A stretch of DNA of 64,000 bases from Bradyrhizobium sp. CB1015 (GTDB lineage: Bacteria; Pseudomonadota; Alphaproteobacteria; Rhizobiales; Xanthobacteraceae): contig NZ_CP104174.1 in assembly GCF_025200925.1 (NCBI RefSeq), positions 1,674,001 to 1,738,000 on the forward strand, read 5' to 3'. The translations under genes and the position numbers were made by a program. The notes beneath the pieces were generated by a model that ran no database searches, was not told the origin of the DNA, and was given only the letters and a program-made list of their open reading frames with translations. Numbering within the stretch: position 1 is the first letter of the stretch; every line of letters begins with the position of its first letter. Below, one piece after another: positions 18,035-25,843 of the stretch.

Positions 18035-19696
18035 ATGACATTGAAGCCGAGCGATCTTCCGTCGGATCTCGCGAGCGCCTACCTTGCGCTGCTGGCCGAG
18101 CGCGAGGCGTTGCAGGCTGAACGCGATGTGGCGGTCGCGGATGCCGCCAACGCGCGGGCGGAGCTGTCGGACAGCGAAGTGCTGATCGCTCATCTTGAGC
18201 TACGGATCGAGAAGCTCAAACGCGAACTGCACGGGCAGCGCTCCGAGCGCACGGCGCGGCTACTTGAGCAGTTGGAATTGGAGCTCGAAGAACTCGCCAC
18301 CACGGCGACCGAGAATGAGCTGGCTGCGCAGGCTGCCGCGGCAAAAACCCAGAGCGTGAGCGCCTTCACGCGCAAGCGGCCGGTGCGCAAGCCGTGGCCG
18401 GACGACATCGAACGTGAGCGCGTCGTCATCGAGGCTCCAAGGACCTGCGCCTGCTGCGGTGGATCGCGGTTGGCGAAGGTCGGCGAGGATGTGACCAAGA
18501 CGCTGGAGGAGATTCCGCGTCGCTTTAAGGTCATCGAGACGGTACGCGAGAAGTTCACCTGCCGCGATTGCGAGAAGATCAGCCAGCCGCCGGCACCGTT
18601 CCATGCGACGCCGCGCGGCTTCATCGGCCCACAATTGCTGGCGACGATTCTGTTCGACAAGTTCGGCATGCATATCCCGCTCAACCGCCAGAGCGTGCGC
18701 TTTAAGGCCGAGAGGATCGATCTGCCGTTATCGACGCTGGCCGACCAGGTCGGTCACGGGACCTTCGCCGTCACGCCGCTGTTCCAGCTGATCGAGCGTC
18801 ATGTGCTTGCGGCCGAGCGCCTTCATGGCGACGACACCACCATCCGCATCCTGGCGAAGGGCAAGTGCACGACCGGCCGGATCTGGACGTATGTGCGGGA
18901 TGATCGGCCCTTCGCCGGACCTGCGCCGCCGGCGGCGGTCTATTACGCCTCGGGCGACCGAAGGGGCGAACATCCCCAGAAGCATCTGGCCGTCTTCGGC
19001 GGTATCCTGCAGGCGGATTGCTATAGCGGCTTCGAGCCGTTGTTCGACCCAAAAAGGAAAGCGATGCCGATCACGCCGGCATTTTGCCTGGCCCATGCGC
19101 GGCGGGGCTTCTTCGAACTGGCTGACATCGAGAAAGCCGCCCGGGACGGACAGAAAGGCAAACCGGTCTCCCCGATCGCGCTGGAAGCGGTCAGGCGTCT
19201 TGACGCCCTGTTCGAGATCGAGCGCGCCATCAACGGCCGCAGTGCCGACGGCCGGCGCGCCGTGCGCCAGGAACAGAGCAAGCCGCTTCTCGACGACATG
19301 CACGACTGGCTGCTCCGCGAGCGGGAGACCCTGTCGAGCTCCTCCGAGGTCCTGAAGCCCATGAACTACATGCTCAGGCGCTGGGACGACTTCGCCCGCT
19401 TCCTCGACGACGGCAGGGTCTGCTTGACCAACAATTGCGCTGAACGCGCGTTGAGAGGCATCGCCTTGGGGCGGCGCAACTGGACCTTCGCTGGCAGCCA
19501 GCGCGGTGCCGATCGGGCCGCCATCATGCTGACGATGATCACGACCTGTCGCCTCAACGACGTCGATCCCAAGGCCTGGCTCGCCGACGTCCTCGCCCGG
19601 ATCGCCGATCTTCCTACGTCGCGGCTGCACGAACTGCTGCCCTGGGAATGGAAGCTCCTGCGCCAAGCCAATCCCACCGATCAGCAAGCCGCCTGA
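18035..19696 (+). CDS. tnpC: IS66 transposase TnpC
   Basis: This is the catalytic DDE transposase of the element, 553 residues. An N-terminal leucine-zipper coiled coil (about 20-95) is followed by a Cys-rich zinc-binding part (CACCGG at about 132, CRDCEK at about 178). The catalytic domain has an Asp in LHGDDTTIRI (about 265), QADCYSGF (about 328) and the Glu in LTNNCAERALRGIALGRRNW (about 467), and the usual C-terminal extension (WLADVLARIAD...) is present. Length and motifs are complete. It starts 45 bases after tnpB. Confidence 0.95.
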   Translation: MTLKPSDLPSDLASAYLALLAEREALQAERDVAVADAANARAELSDSEVLIAHLELRIEKLKRELHGQRSERTARLLEQLELELEELATTATENELAAQAAAAKTQSVSAFTRKRPVRKPWPDDIERERVVIEAPRTCACCGGSRLAKVGEDVTKTLEEIPRRFKVIETVREKFTCRDCEKISQPPAPFHATPRGFIGPQLLATILFDKFGMHIPLNRQSVRFKAERIDLPLSTLADQVGHGTFAVTPLFQLIERHVLAAERLHGDDTTIRILAKGKCTTGRIWTYVRDDRPFAGPAPPAAVYYASGDRRGEHPQKHLAVFGGILQADCYSGFEPLFDPKRKAMPITPAFCLAHARRGFFELADIEKAARDGQKGKPVSPIALEAVRRLDALFEIERAINGRSADGRRAVRQEQSKPLLDDMHDWLLRERETLSSSSEVLKPMNYMLRRWDDFARFLDDGRVCLTNNCAERALRGIALGRRNWTFAGSQRGADRAAIMLTMITTCRLNDVDPKAWLADVLARIADLPTSRLHELLPWEWKLLRQANPTDQQAA

Positions 19697-19772
19697 CCTT
19701 CACCCCGCCGATCATAGAACTAACTGTACCCGCGCGCATGCGTCAATCAGGCGGTCCTCGTGGTATGCGTAC

Positions 19773-19780
19773 TTTTTCAT
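19773..19780 (+). repeat. IS66 target-site duplication, right copy
   Basis: TTTTTCAT, identical to 17149-17156. Confidence 0.85.
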
Positions 19781-20323
19781 CAAGGAGGGCCCTGATGCAA
19801 GAGCACGCGTTTATCACGGCGCGCAGACCTGCATGGGGCCGGTGACGGGGTTGTAGCGGCTCTTCCGTCGTCGGCGGGCTTGCCCAGCGAACGATTCAAA
19901 TGGCTCCGAAGGCCGGGCACCGCGATTACCCAAGGCCCGCTTAGGCCAGCGGCATATTGCAGCGGGCGTCTCGCGCAATCCGCGATGGGGTCTTTACGGG
20001 CGCACGCGAAGTGCTGCCCAGGGAAGCCTGGCCCGGCAAGCTGCGCTCAACACGGCGTGGGGCGAGCCGCGGGCGACGGCTGCCGACAACAGGTACTCCA
20101 TGGTGTCCAAAGCGCCACTTTGCGAGGAAAGACAGCAGTTGGATCGGGATGATGGTCATTTTTTCGTCCTTCCCGAAGTCAAAACTAAATGGGGGGATGC
20201 AAAAGTTCGCGACAGCTCCGAACATTGATAGACGACATGCGGCATTACGCATTCCTCTCGGCCACCAACCGGCGCACCAGAGGAACGGCAGCACAATTAA
20301 CAGCATCCTACGGCAAGGCGGCT
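19781..20323. other. Stretch without supported gene
   Basis: Short frames on both strands lack motifs. The right end is the 3' flank of the NopM-type gene; I saw no clear terminator. Confidence 0.4.
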
Positions 20324-22153
20324 TCAGAGCGCGAGGCTGTGCTCATTGAGCACCTTATCTCTCAGGGCCCCCTTGATCTCACGGGCGATCTCTTTGCGAA
20401 CTGCGGCACCCAACACTCGCTTGGCATCTTCGACGAGGCCAGCTTCAGCCCCGGTCAGGCCTTGAGCGGCGAGCTGTTGCTCCATTCGGCTGTCGAACTC
20501 CTTTCCCATTGCACCAATGAGCTGGTCCTGCATCTTGGCATGCTCTTCAGGTGCGATGCGGCGAATCACATCGTCCCAAGGCTGCCAATCCATTGCCAAA
20601 TAGTCGGCAAATTCGGCCGCCTCGCTCTCCCGCACGGATGTCTCTGCCCTGTCAACGTCAGAGTCGGTAACGCCGGAGACTTGAAAGAAGCGCATGTCCG
20701 GCGCGACGTGTTGTAGTCCCAGCCGCTCGCGCAGTTTGCTCTGATAGGCAAGAAAGACTTCAACGGCGTCGATGTCTTCTACGTTGTCGACCGAGGCGAG
20801 CGAGTGAGCCTTATCGCGCGCGGTCGCCTCGAGCGCGTCCATGCGGAACATGACGCGCCCCAATTCGATGAGATCGGCAAGCCGTGCCTTGTTGTCATAG
20901 AGCCCGTTCTCGACTTCCGCGATGAGGCGCGCCGTCTGCATTCCGTTCCAGGTTAATGTTCTGCGGTCCTCGCAGCTCTGGTTGGCATCCCATGCCAGTT
21001 GAAAGTACTGGGCACGCAGTTGCGGGTTTTTTGCCGCCTGACGCAGATCATTGGCCACCGATTGCCGGAACCCTTCATTGCCAGAGCTGACGGACTCGAA
21101 CAGCTTGGCGAGGAAAAGCCCGTATTCCCGAGCGCCCGGCTCTTCTGCAAAGTTCTGCCAAGCGGCAAGCACCTCCCGATCGTCCTCCTGTGGATTGCCC
21201 TTCAGCCATTCTGCAACTGTTTCAGCGAGAGCGTCCGCCTGCTCATCGTCTGTCCCGGACGATTCACTTTCGTCGTCGTGCGAAAGGTGGACAGTCGGGC
21301 CGACATAACCCTCCGCGCCTAGGATTGTACTGAGGTTCGCCAGCACCTGCTCAGATAGCGGATTTTCAGTCAGAACTAGGGTGCCACCATCGCCCAAGGC
21401 CGTCAGCAGGTCCTCCGGCAGACTGGTCAAATGGTTTTGGCTTACGTCGAGAAACCGGAGCGAAGCTGGGAGAGCCGGCGGCAGATCCGTCAGTTGATTT
21501 TGGCTGACGTCGAGAAACTCGAGCATAGCAGGGAGCGCCACCGGTAGACTCGTCAGCTGATTATCGCTGACGTGGAGAAATTGGAGCGAAGCAGGGAAGG
21601 AGTCGGGTAGGTTCAGCAGCCGATTGTGGTTGGCGGAAAGAAATTGGAGCCCGGCAGGTAGGACGGCAGGTAGGCTCTCCAGCCGGTTCGAGTTCACGTC
21701 GAGGCCTCTGAGCCCGCCCGGGAGCGCGGGCAGGCTGCTCAACTGATTGCCACTAACATCAAGACGCTGGAGCGAAGCCGGAAGTTCGTCAGGCAGATTG
21801 GTAAGCCGATTGAAGGGCACATCGAGCACGACGATCTCGCTTGGAAGTCTGGGCAGACTGGTAAGGGACAGCGACTGGAGATCCAGCATGGCGTCTTCAC
21901 CCAAAGCATTGACCCGCCTTGCCGCTTCGTCCCGGTCCTCGAGGAGACCCACGTGCTGTTCAGAAGCCCAATTCTCAAGGGTCTCGTCTGCTTCGGTCAC
22001 CGCATGGGTTGAATGCCCGGAGTTTGCTGCGAAACCCGTCACGAATGCATCCCACTGTGGCGCCCCCCGCCCGTCTTCCGCCCCCTCTTGTTGGGAAGAT
22101 GCAGAAGGAATGCCTCCGTCACGCCGAATTTGCCCTGTCTCAAAAGGATCCAT
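20324..22153 (-). CDS. nopM: NopM-type effector: LRR / NEL-domain E3 ubiquitin ligase
   Basis: This is a type III effector that would act inside the plant cell as a ubiquitin ligase of the IpaH/SspH (NEL) class. From ATG 22153 (GGGAGGTG 3 bases upstream; the frame extends to 22201 but that start lacks a ribosome site) it is 609 residues. It has a Ser/Gln-rich secretion N-terminus and about nine bacterial-type leucine-rich repeats (LPxxLPxxLxxLDVSxNQLxxLP) over residues 90-265. An acidic linker (HDDESESSGTDDEQ) leads to the NEL domain (about 320-600) with the catalytic Cys394 in NQSCEDRRTLTWNG. All key positions are present, so it should be active. It is divergent to a paralogue at 22855. A tts box 67 bases upstream indicates TtsI control. 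Confidence 0.9.
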   Translation of the reverse strand: MDPFETGQIRRDGGIPSASSQQEGAEDGRGAPQWDAFVTGFAANSGHSTHAVTEADETLENWASEQHVGLLEDRDEAARRVNALGEDAMLDLQSLSLTSLPRLPSEIVVLDVPFNRLTNLPDELPASLQRLDVSGNQLSSLPALPGGLRGLDVNSNRLESLPAVLPAGLQFLSANHNRLLNLPDSFPASLQFLHVSDNQLTSLPVALPAMLEFLDVSQNQLTDLPPALPASLRFLDVSQNHLTSLPEDLLTALGDGGTLVLTENPLSEQVLANLSTILGAEGYVGPTVHLSHDDESESSGTDDEQADALAETVAEWLKGNPQEDDREVLAAWQNFAEEPGAREYGLFLAKLFESVSSGNEGFRQSVANDLRQAAKNPQLRAQYFQLAWDANQSCEDRRTLTWNGMQTARLIAEVENGLYDNKARLADLIELGRVMFRMDALEATARDKAHSLASVDNVEDIDAVEVFLAYQSKLRERLGLQHVAPDMRFFQVSGVTDSDVDRAETSVRESEAAEFADYLAMDWQPWDDVIRRIAPEEHAKMQDQLIGAMGKEFDSRMEQQLAAQGLTGAEAGLVEDAKRVLGAAVRKEIAREIKGALRDKVLNEHSLAL

Positions 22154-22207
22154 TTCACCTCCCTTACCACACCGGGCCAACTCAGCCCGTGACGACACCA
22201 TCTAGGA

Positions 22208-22237
22208 CCTAGGACACTACTCTTTCGACTAGCTGAC
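22208..22237 (-). promoter_or_regulatory. tts box for the left NopM-type gene
   Basis: On the minus strand: GTCAGCTAGTCGAAAGAGTA, a close match to the TtsI box. It lies 67 bases upstream of ATG 22153. Confidence 0.85.
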
Positions 22238-22854
22238 GGCCCTATCGCAGTTACCGCAGCGATGGCATCGAAGCAGGCATAATTTCGGTGCAACGATTTG
22301 GAACAGTGAATCCATGGCGGTCCGTTAGCTGCGCCTACACTCCGCACCGACGCGGCAGCGGCTTAAACATCGAGCCCGGGGCGCGGCAACGGTGCGTTAC
22401 GTCAATGGCAGGCAGGGGTCCCTTTTCGGCCGAGTCCGTGAAGAACGACGAGCGGCAGGCGCTCGAACGCTCACCTCCGCGGCCGCCCTTTCACTTGCCA
22501 AGGCAATCGGTGCAACGCTGGTCTTTGCTACGGGTGGCAAACCGAGTGACTCGGGCGTTTTTGCAGCGAGACTCGTCAGCTGATCGACAGGTGGCCGTGC
22601 TAGCGGCAGAACGCTTTCACGTTAGCGGTCCTCTGGATCTATCGGCCAACGGAATGGCAGCAAACTTTGCAGCAGCAGCGATCCATTCGCCGCCTCCAAA
22701 TCGTGTGAAGCTGAGCCGCCTTAGACCAGGGCGGGCCGCCGCGGGCGCACGTGCGCCCGCTCGAATGATTATTGCGCCAGCGCGCAAACTCCTGCTCCGC
22801 GGCCTTGCGCAGCGGCACGCGGATTTCTTAGTTTCTGACGAGGGAGATAAGGTG
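22238..22854. other. Divergent effector intergenic region
   Basis: It contains the two tts boxes driving the divergent NopM-type genes. A frame open from 22288 runs into the right-hand gene but has no plausible start and is composed unlike an effector, so I treat it as leader. Confidence 0.55.
22575..22604 (+). promoter_or_regulatory. tts box for the right NopM-type gene
   Basis: GTCAGCTGATCGACAGGTGG keeps the GTCAGCT and TCGA-AG parts of the tts consensus. It lies about 250 bases upstream of ATG 22855, pointing right. Confidence 0.7.
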
Positions 22855-24573
22855 ATGGACACAGGACAGGCACAGCGGAGCGCAGGTTCTGCCCCGGATA
22901 ATTTTGAAGAAGGGGAGCGGGAAAGCTACCTCGGCGGCTTCAACCGCGCCTTGGCAAATTTGGTCGAAAGCTTGACAGGGTATCGGACCCCCAGCTCCGC
23001 GCGCGCGCGGATCCTGGACGAGTGGGTTGGCGAAGAGGGGCAGGGCTCAGCGGAGAGCCGCGGACAGGGGCGCTCGCGAATCAGGGCTGCGGACAACATG
23101 CGCTCGCACTTGGTCGATTTGTCATCCCTGTCCTTAACCGCTTTGCCCGACGCCCTGCCGCCGAGACTGCTGAACCTCCGCGCCATGCACAACGAGCTAG
23201 GCAGCCTGCCCGCTAGCCTCCCACCTGGTCTCCACGAACTTTTTATTAGCCACAACCGGTTGACCAGTTTGCCGGACGCTCTTCCGGCGAGCCTCTATCG
23301 CTTAGAGGTGAGCGATAACAGGTTGACGAGTCTCCCAGATAGCCTCCCGGCGGAGCTGGGGATCCTGAACGCAAACAACAACCGACTGACTAGGTTGCCC
23401 GACGCTCTCCCGAGCAGCCTCACCTCGCTCGAGGTTAGTGGCAATCAGCTGACCGAACTCCCCGAGTCCCTCCCATGGCGGCTCGTTGAGCTCGATGTCA
23501 GCAGCAATCAATTGGCCAATCTCCCCGAAACCCTTCCGAGCTGGCTTGAATCGATCGATGTCAGCGGTAACCGGCTGACCAGCCTGCCCGAGGATCTCCT
23601 ACCGGGGAGTTTGAGCCATCCGCTGCAGAACGTCGAGTTCGGTAATAACCCATTCCCGGACGAGGTCCGCGCTCACCTAGCAGCACCCCATCTTGAGCAA
23701 CTGCCTCTGGACGAGGCTGCCGCGCACTGGCTCGGGGACGATCCGACGGCGCTAGCGGAGTGGCAGCACTTTGCGGATGAGCCTGGCGCCCAAGACTACG
23801 CCCGGTTCCTAGAAAGGCTACGTGGGACCGTCAACTATGGCAATCACGAGTTTCGGCAGGCCGTGGCGGACGATCTGCGGCAGGCGGCGACCAATCCGAG
23901 ATTGCGCGAGCAGTTTTTCACACAGGCTTCCGAAGCCAACGCGAGTTGCGAGGATCGTGTTACTCTGCACTGGAACGGTATGCGGACCGCGCGCCTTAAT
24001 GCTGACGTCGAGGAGGGGTTGTATGATGATAGGCTCGGCCAACTCATCCAGCGCGGCCGCGTTGCGTTCCGCCTGGACGCGCTGGAAGGCATCGCGCGCG
24101 ACAGGGTCAACGCGCTCCTCACTCTCCACCCGGACTTAGACGACGTTGAAGTCTACTTGGCCTATCAAAATCTTCTTCGCGAGCCGCTGGAGCTGATTCA
24201 CGTCGCCCCTGACATGCGCTTTCTGACGGTTTCTCACGTGACATCCGATGATGCGGCGCGCGCACTGGACTCGGTTCGCGAGCAAGAAGCGAACCAGTTT
24301 ACTGACTACATGGCAACCCGCTGGCAACCGTGGGAGACGGTGCTGAGGCGAATCGCTCCTGATGAATATGAAGCGATGCAAGACCGGCTCGTCGAAGCCA
24401 TGGGCGAGGAGTTTCAAACCCGCTTGGATCAGCGACTGGGCGAGCACGGTCTTCTGGGCGATCCGGATGCCGAGCGGGTGCTCGGAGCCCAAGTCCGAAA
24501 CGAGCTCGCCAGCGAGATCAAACGCGATGTCATGCACCGTGTGCTGGCCGAGCGTGGCGGCCTCGAACTCTGA
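22855..24573 (+). CDS. nopM: Second NopM-type effector: LRR / NEL-domain E3 ubiquitin ligase
   Basis: A paralogue of the gene at 20324-22153, 572 residues from ATG 22855 (GAGGGAGATAAGGTG in front). The N-terminus is short and acidic. About eight LRRs of the LPDxLPxxLxxLEVSxNxLTxLP kind cover residues 85-260, and the NEL domain (about 285-570) has the catalytic Cys365 in NASCEDRVTLHWNG. The NEL part is more similar to its neighbour than the LRR part, as expected if the repeats determine different plant targets. It is divergently transcribed with its own tts box. The very long frame upstream (to 22288) was rejected because only this start gives a ribosome site and an effector-like N-terminus. 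Confidence 0.9.
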   Translation: MDTGQAQRSAGSAPDNFEEGERESYLGGFNRALANLVESLTGYRTPSSARARILDEWVGEEGQGSAESRGQGRSRIRAADNMRSHLVDLSSLSLTALPDALPPRLLNLRAMHNELGSLPASLPPGLHELFISHNRLTSLPDALPASLYRLEVSDNRLTSLPDSLPAELGILNANNNRLTRLPDALPSSLTSLEVSGNQLTELPESLPWRLVELDVSSNQLANLPETLPSWLESIDVSGNRLTSLPEDLLPGSLSHPLQNVEFGNNPFPDEVRAHLAAPHLEQLPLDEAAAHWLGDDPTALAEWQHFADEPGAQDYARFLERLRGTVNYGNHEFRQAVADDLRQAATNPRLREQFFTQASEANASCEDRVTLHWNGMRTARLNADVEEGLYDDRLGQLIQRGRVAFRLDALEGIARDRVNALLTLHPDLDDVEVYLAYQNLLREPLELIHVAPDMRFLTVSHVTSDDAARALDSVREQEANQFTDYMATRWQPWETVLRRIAPDEYEAMQDRLVEAMGEEFQTRLDQRLGEHGLLGDPDAERVLGAQVRNELASEIKRDVMHRVLAERGGLEL

Positions 24574-25728
24574 GGTCTCCTCACGCCGGAGATATATCTA
24601 TCAATGCTCTGTGGCGGAACCAAAAAGTCGATCGTCAAAGCCTCGCCAATTGCCGCGAAGGTGCTTTTGCAGGTTGGAAAATGCGGGCCTTTCGGTCTTG
24701 CCGAGCGATGAAAACGCGCGCGCAAGGCGAGGCATATCTGCGTCAGCTCCACAGCTCCTCGGGACCAGAGCTCCGTCAGTCGGAAGTTGTTGAGCAGACC
24801 AGACAGGCCGCTGCGCCGACCAACCAGCTGGTTTGACGCGGGAGTTAACTGTTCGTCAGATCTAGTTGACTTCGAGTCCTTCCAGCGAGATCCATCTGGG
24901 CAAGCAGTGGTGGAGTACCGTATTCGCAGCTTACGATGGCCAATCCGTCAGGCGGGCGAAGTCCTGCACGCGCTTGATCGAGGCGCTTCCGAGACTGCAC
25001 GACAAGCCTTGCGGTTCCGCAGTCAAGGGACGAATGAAGCCTGCCGGATTTTCATTTGCCGAGCTGGCCTGCCAAGCTCGGCCTCGAACTGCGCGCTGCC
25101 TGTCCGCTCCCGAGCGCCGAGAGGCGCTCGGGATGACTGCTGAGAACTCAGGATTGCACATCTTCTTGAAAAAGCTGTCTGGGCGATTTGATATCTGAAC
25201 TCGCTGTTCCTCTCGTCTAGGCGACTACGCTCCCTCAAGGGCAGCCCTATGTGATCCACGTCTTCCGGGAAGCGGGGGATACGCCGTAAGCCTTCGAAAG
25301 GGACGTTCTGCATTCGAGCGAAAGCGCCAGACCTGGTAAACCGCAGTAGGCCAATTCGGTCCCTCACAAGCGCAGCCGAAAGCAACAAATGGAAGTCCAG
25401 GACACCAGAACGCCCCCGGTCTGCGTCAAGGAGAGGTCGCTGTCCGCCATTGAAGAGCACCCGCAGGATAAGCTCAGCGCCAAAGTTGATGCGAAGGAGG
25501 AGAAGATGCTCGTCACGCATGACCTTAGACAGTCTTAGCGGCTGAGTGAGTTCCGGGCCTGATGCTTGAATTGCTCACACGATCGACAGGACGATCCATT
25601 GGTATCATCGGCTTACAAAATTCGCCGACTGGAACAGGCCGGGCGAAGAGGTGCGAAAAAATTGGAGCGCCTGTCGCCAGGCGGTGGCCGATGCGAGGCC
25701 GTTAATCGCGCAGCAATGTCCTGATCTC
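24574..25728. other. 1.1-kb stretch without supported gene
   Basis: It contains fragments that look once-coding (for example AQGEAYLRQLHSSSGPELRQ at about 24720-24780), but no intact gene, ribosome site or known domain. Possibly decayed effector or transposase DNA. Confidence 0.35.
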
Positions 25729-25758
25729 GTCAGCTTTTCGAAAGGTTGCGGCTACAAC
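25729..25758 (+). promoter_or_regulatory. tts box
   Basis: GTCAGCTTTTCGAAAGGTTG differs from the consensus-like box at 13262 by one base in the core. It lies 115 bases upstream of the GTG start at 25844. Confidence 0.85.
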
Positions 25759-25843
25759 AATCCACAATCTGTTTCTTGCTAGACGATCTGCTACGAGGCC
25801 GTACCGATTGCTGTCCGGCCTGTACAAACATGAGGAGAGCAGG

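Larger units (their letters stand above)
17157..19772 (+). mobile_element. Complete IS66-family insertion sequence (2616 bp)
   Basis: The three genes typical of IS66 (tnpA, tnpB, tnpC) are bounded by imperfect inverted repeats: left GTGCCGCTCCGACGAGGACC at 17157, right (reverse strand from 19772) GTACGCATACCACGAGGACC. Both continue into a shared CT and TGACG. Outside lie identical 8-bp copies of TTTTTCAT. All three genes are uninterrupted, so the element is likely active or recently inserted. Confidence 0.9.

Noticed and set aside
17237..19687. Long minus-strand open frames of about 318 residues opposite the IS66 genes
   Set aside because: They are antisense shadows of GC-rich tnpB/tnpC, without ribosome sites or motifs.
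22288..22854. 189-codon upstream extension of the right NopM-type gene
   Set aside because: It overlaps the tts box and promoter region; composition is not effector-like, and ATG 22855 has the ribosome site.
24856..24880. GTCAGATCTAGTTGAC as a possible further tts box
   Set aside because: The central TCG and the AAAGC half are missing and no coding frame follows.
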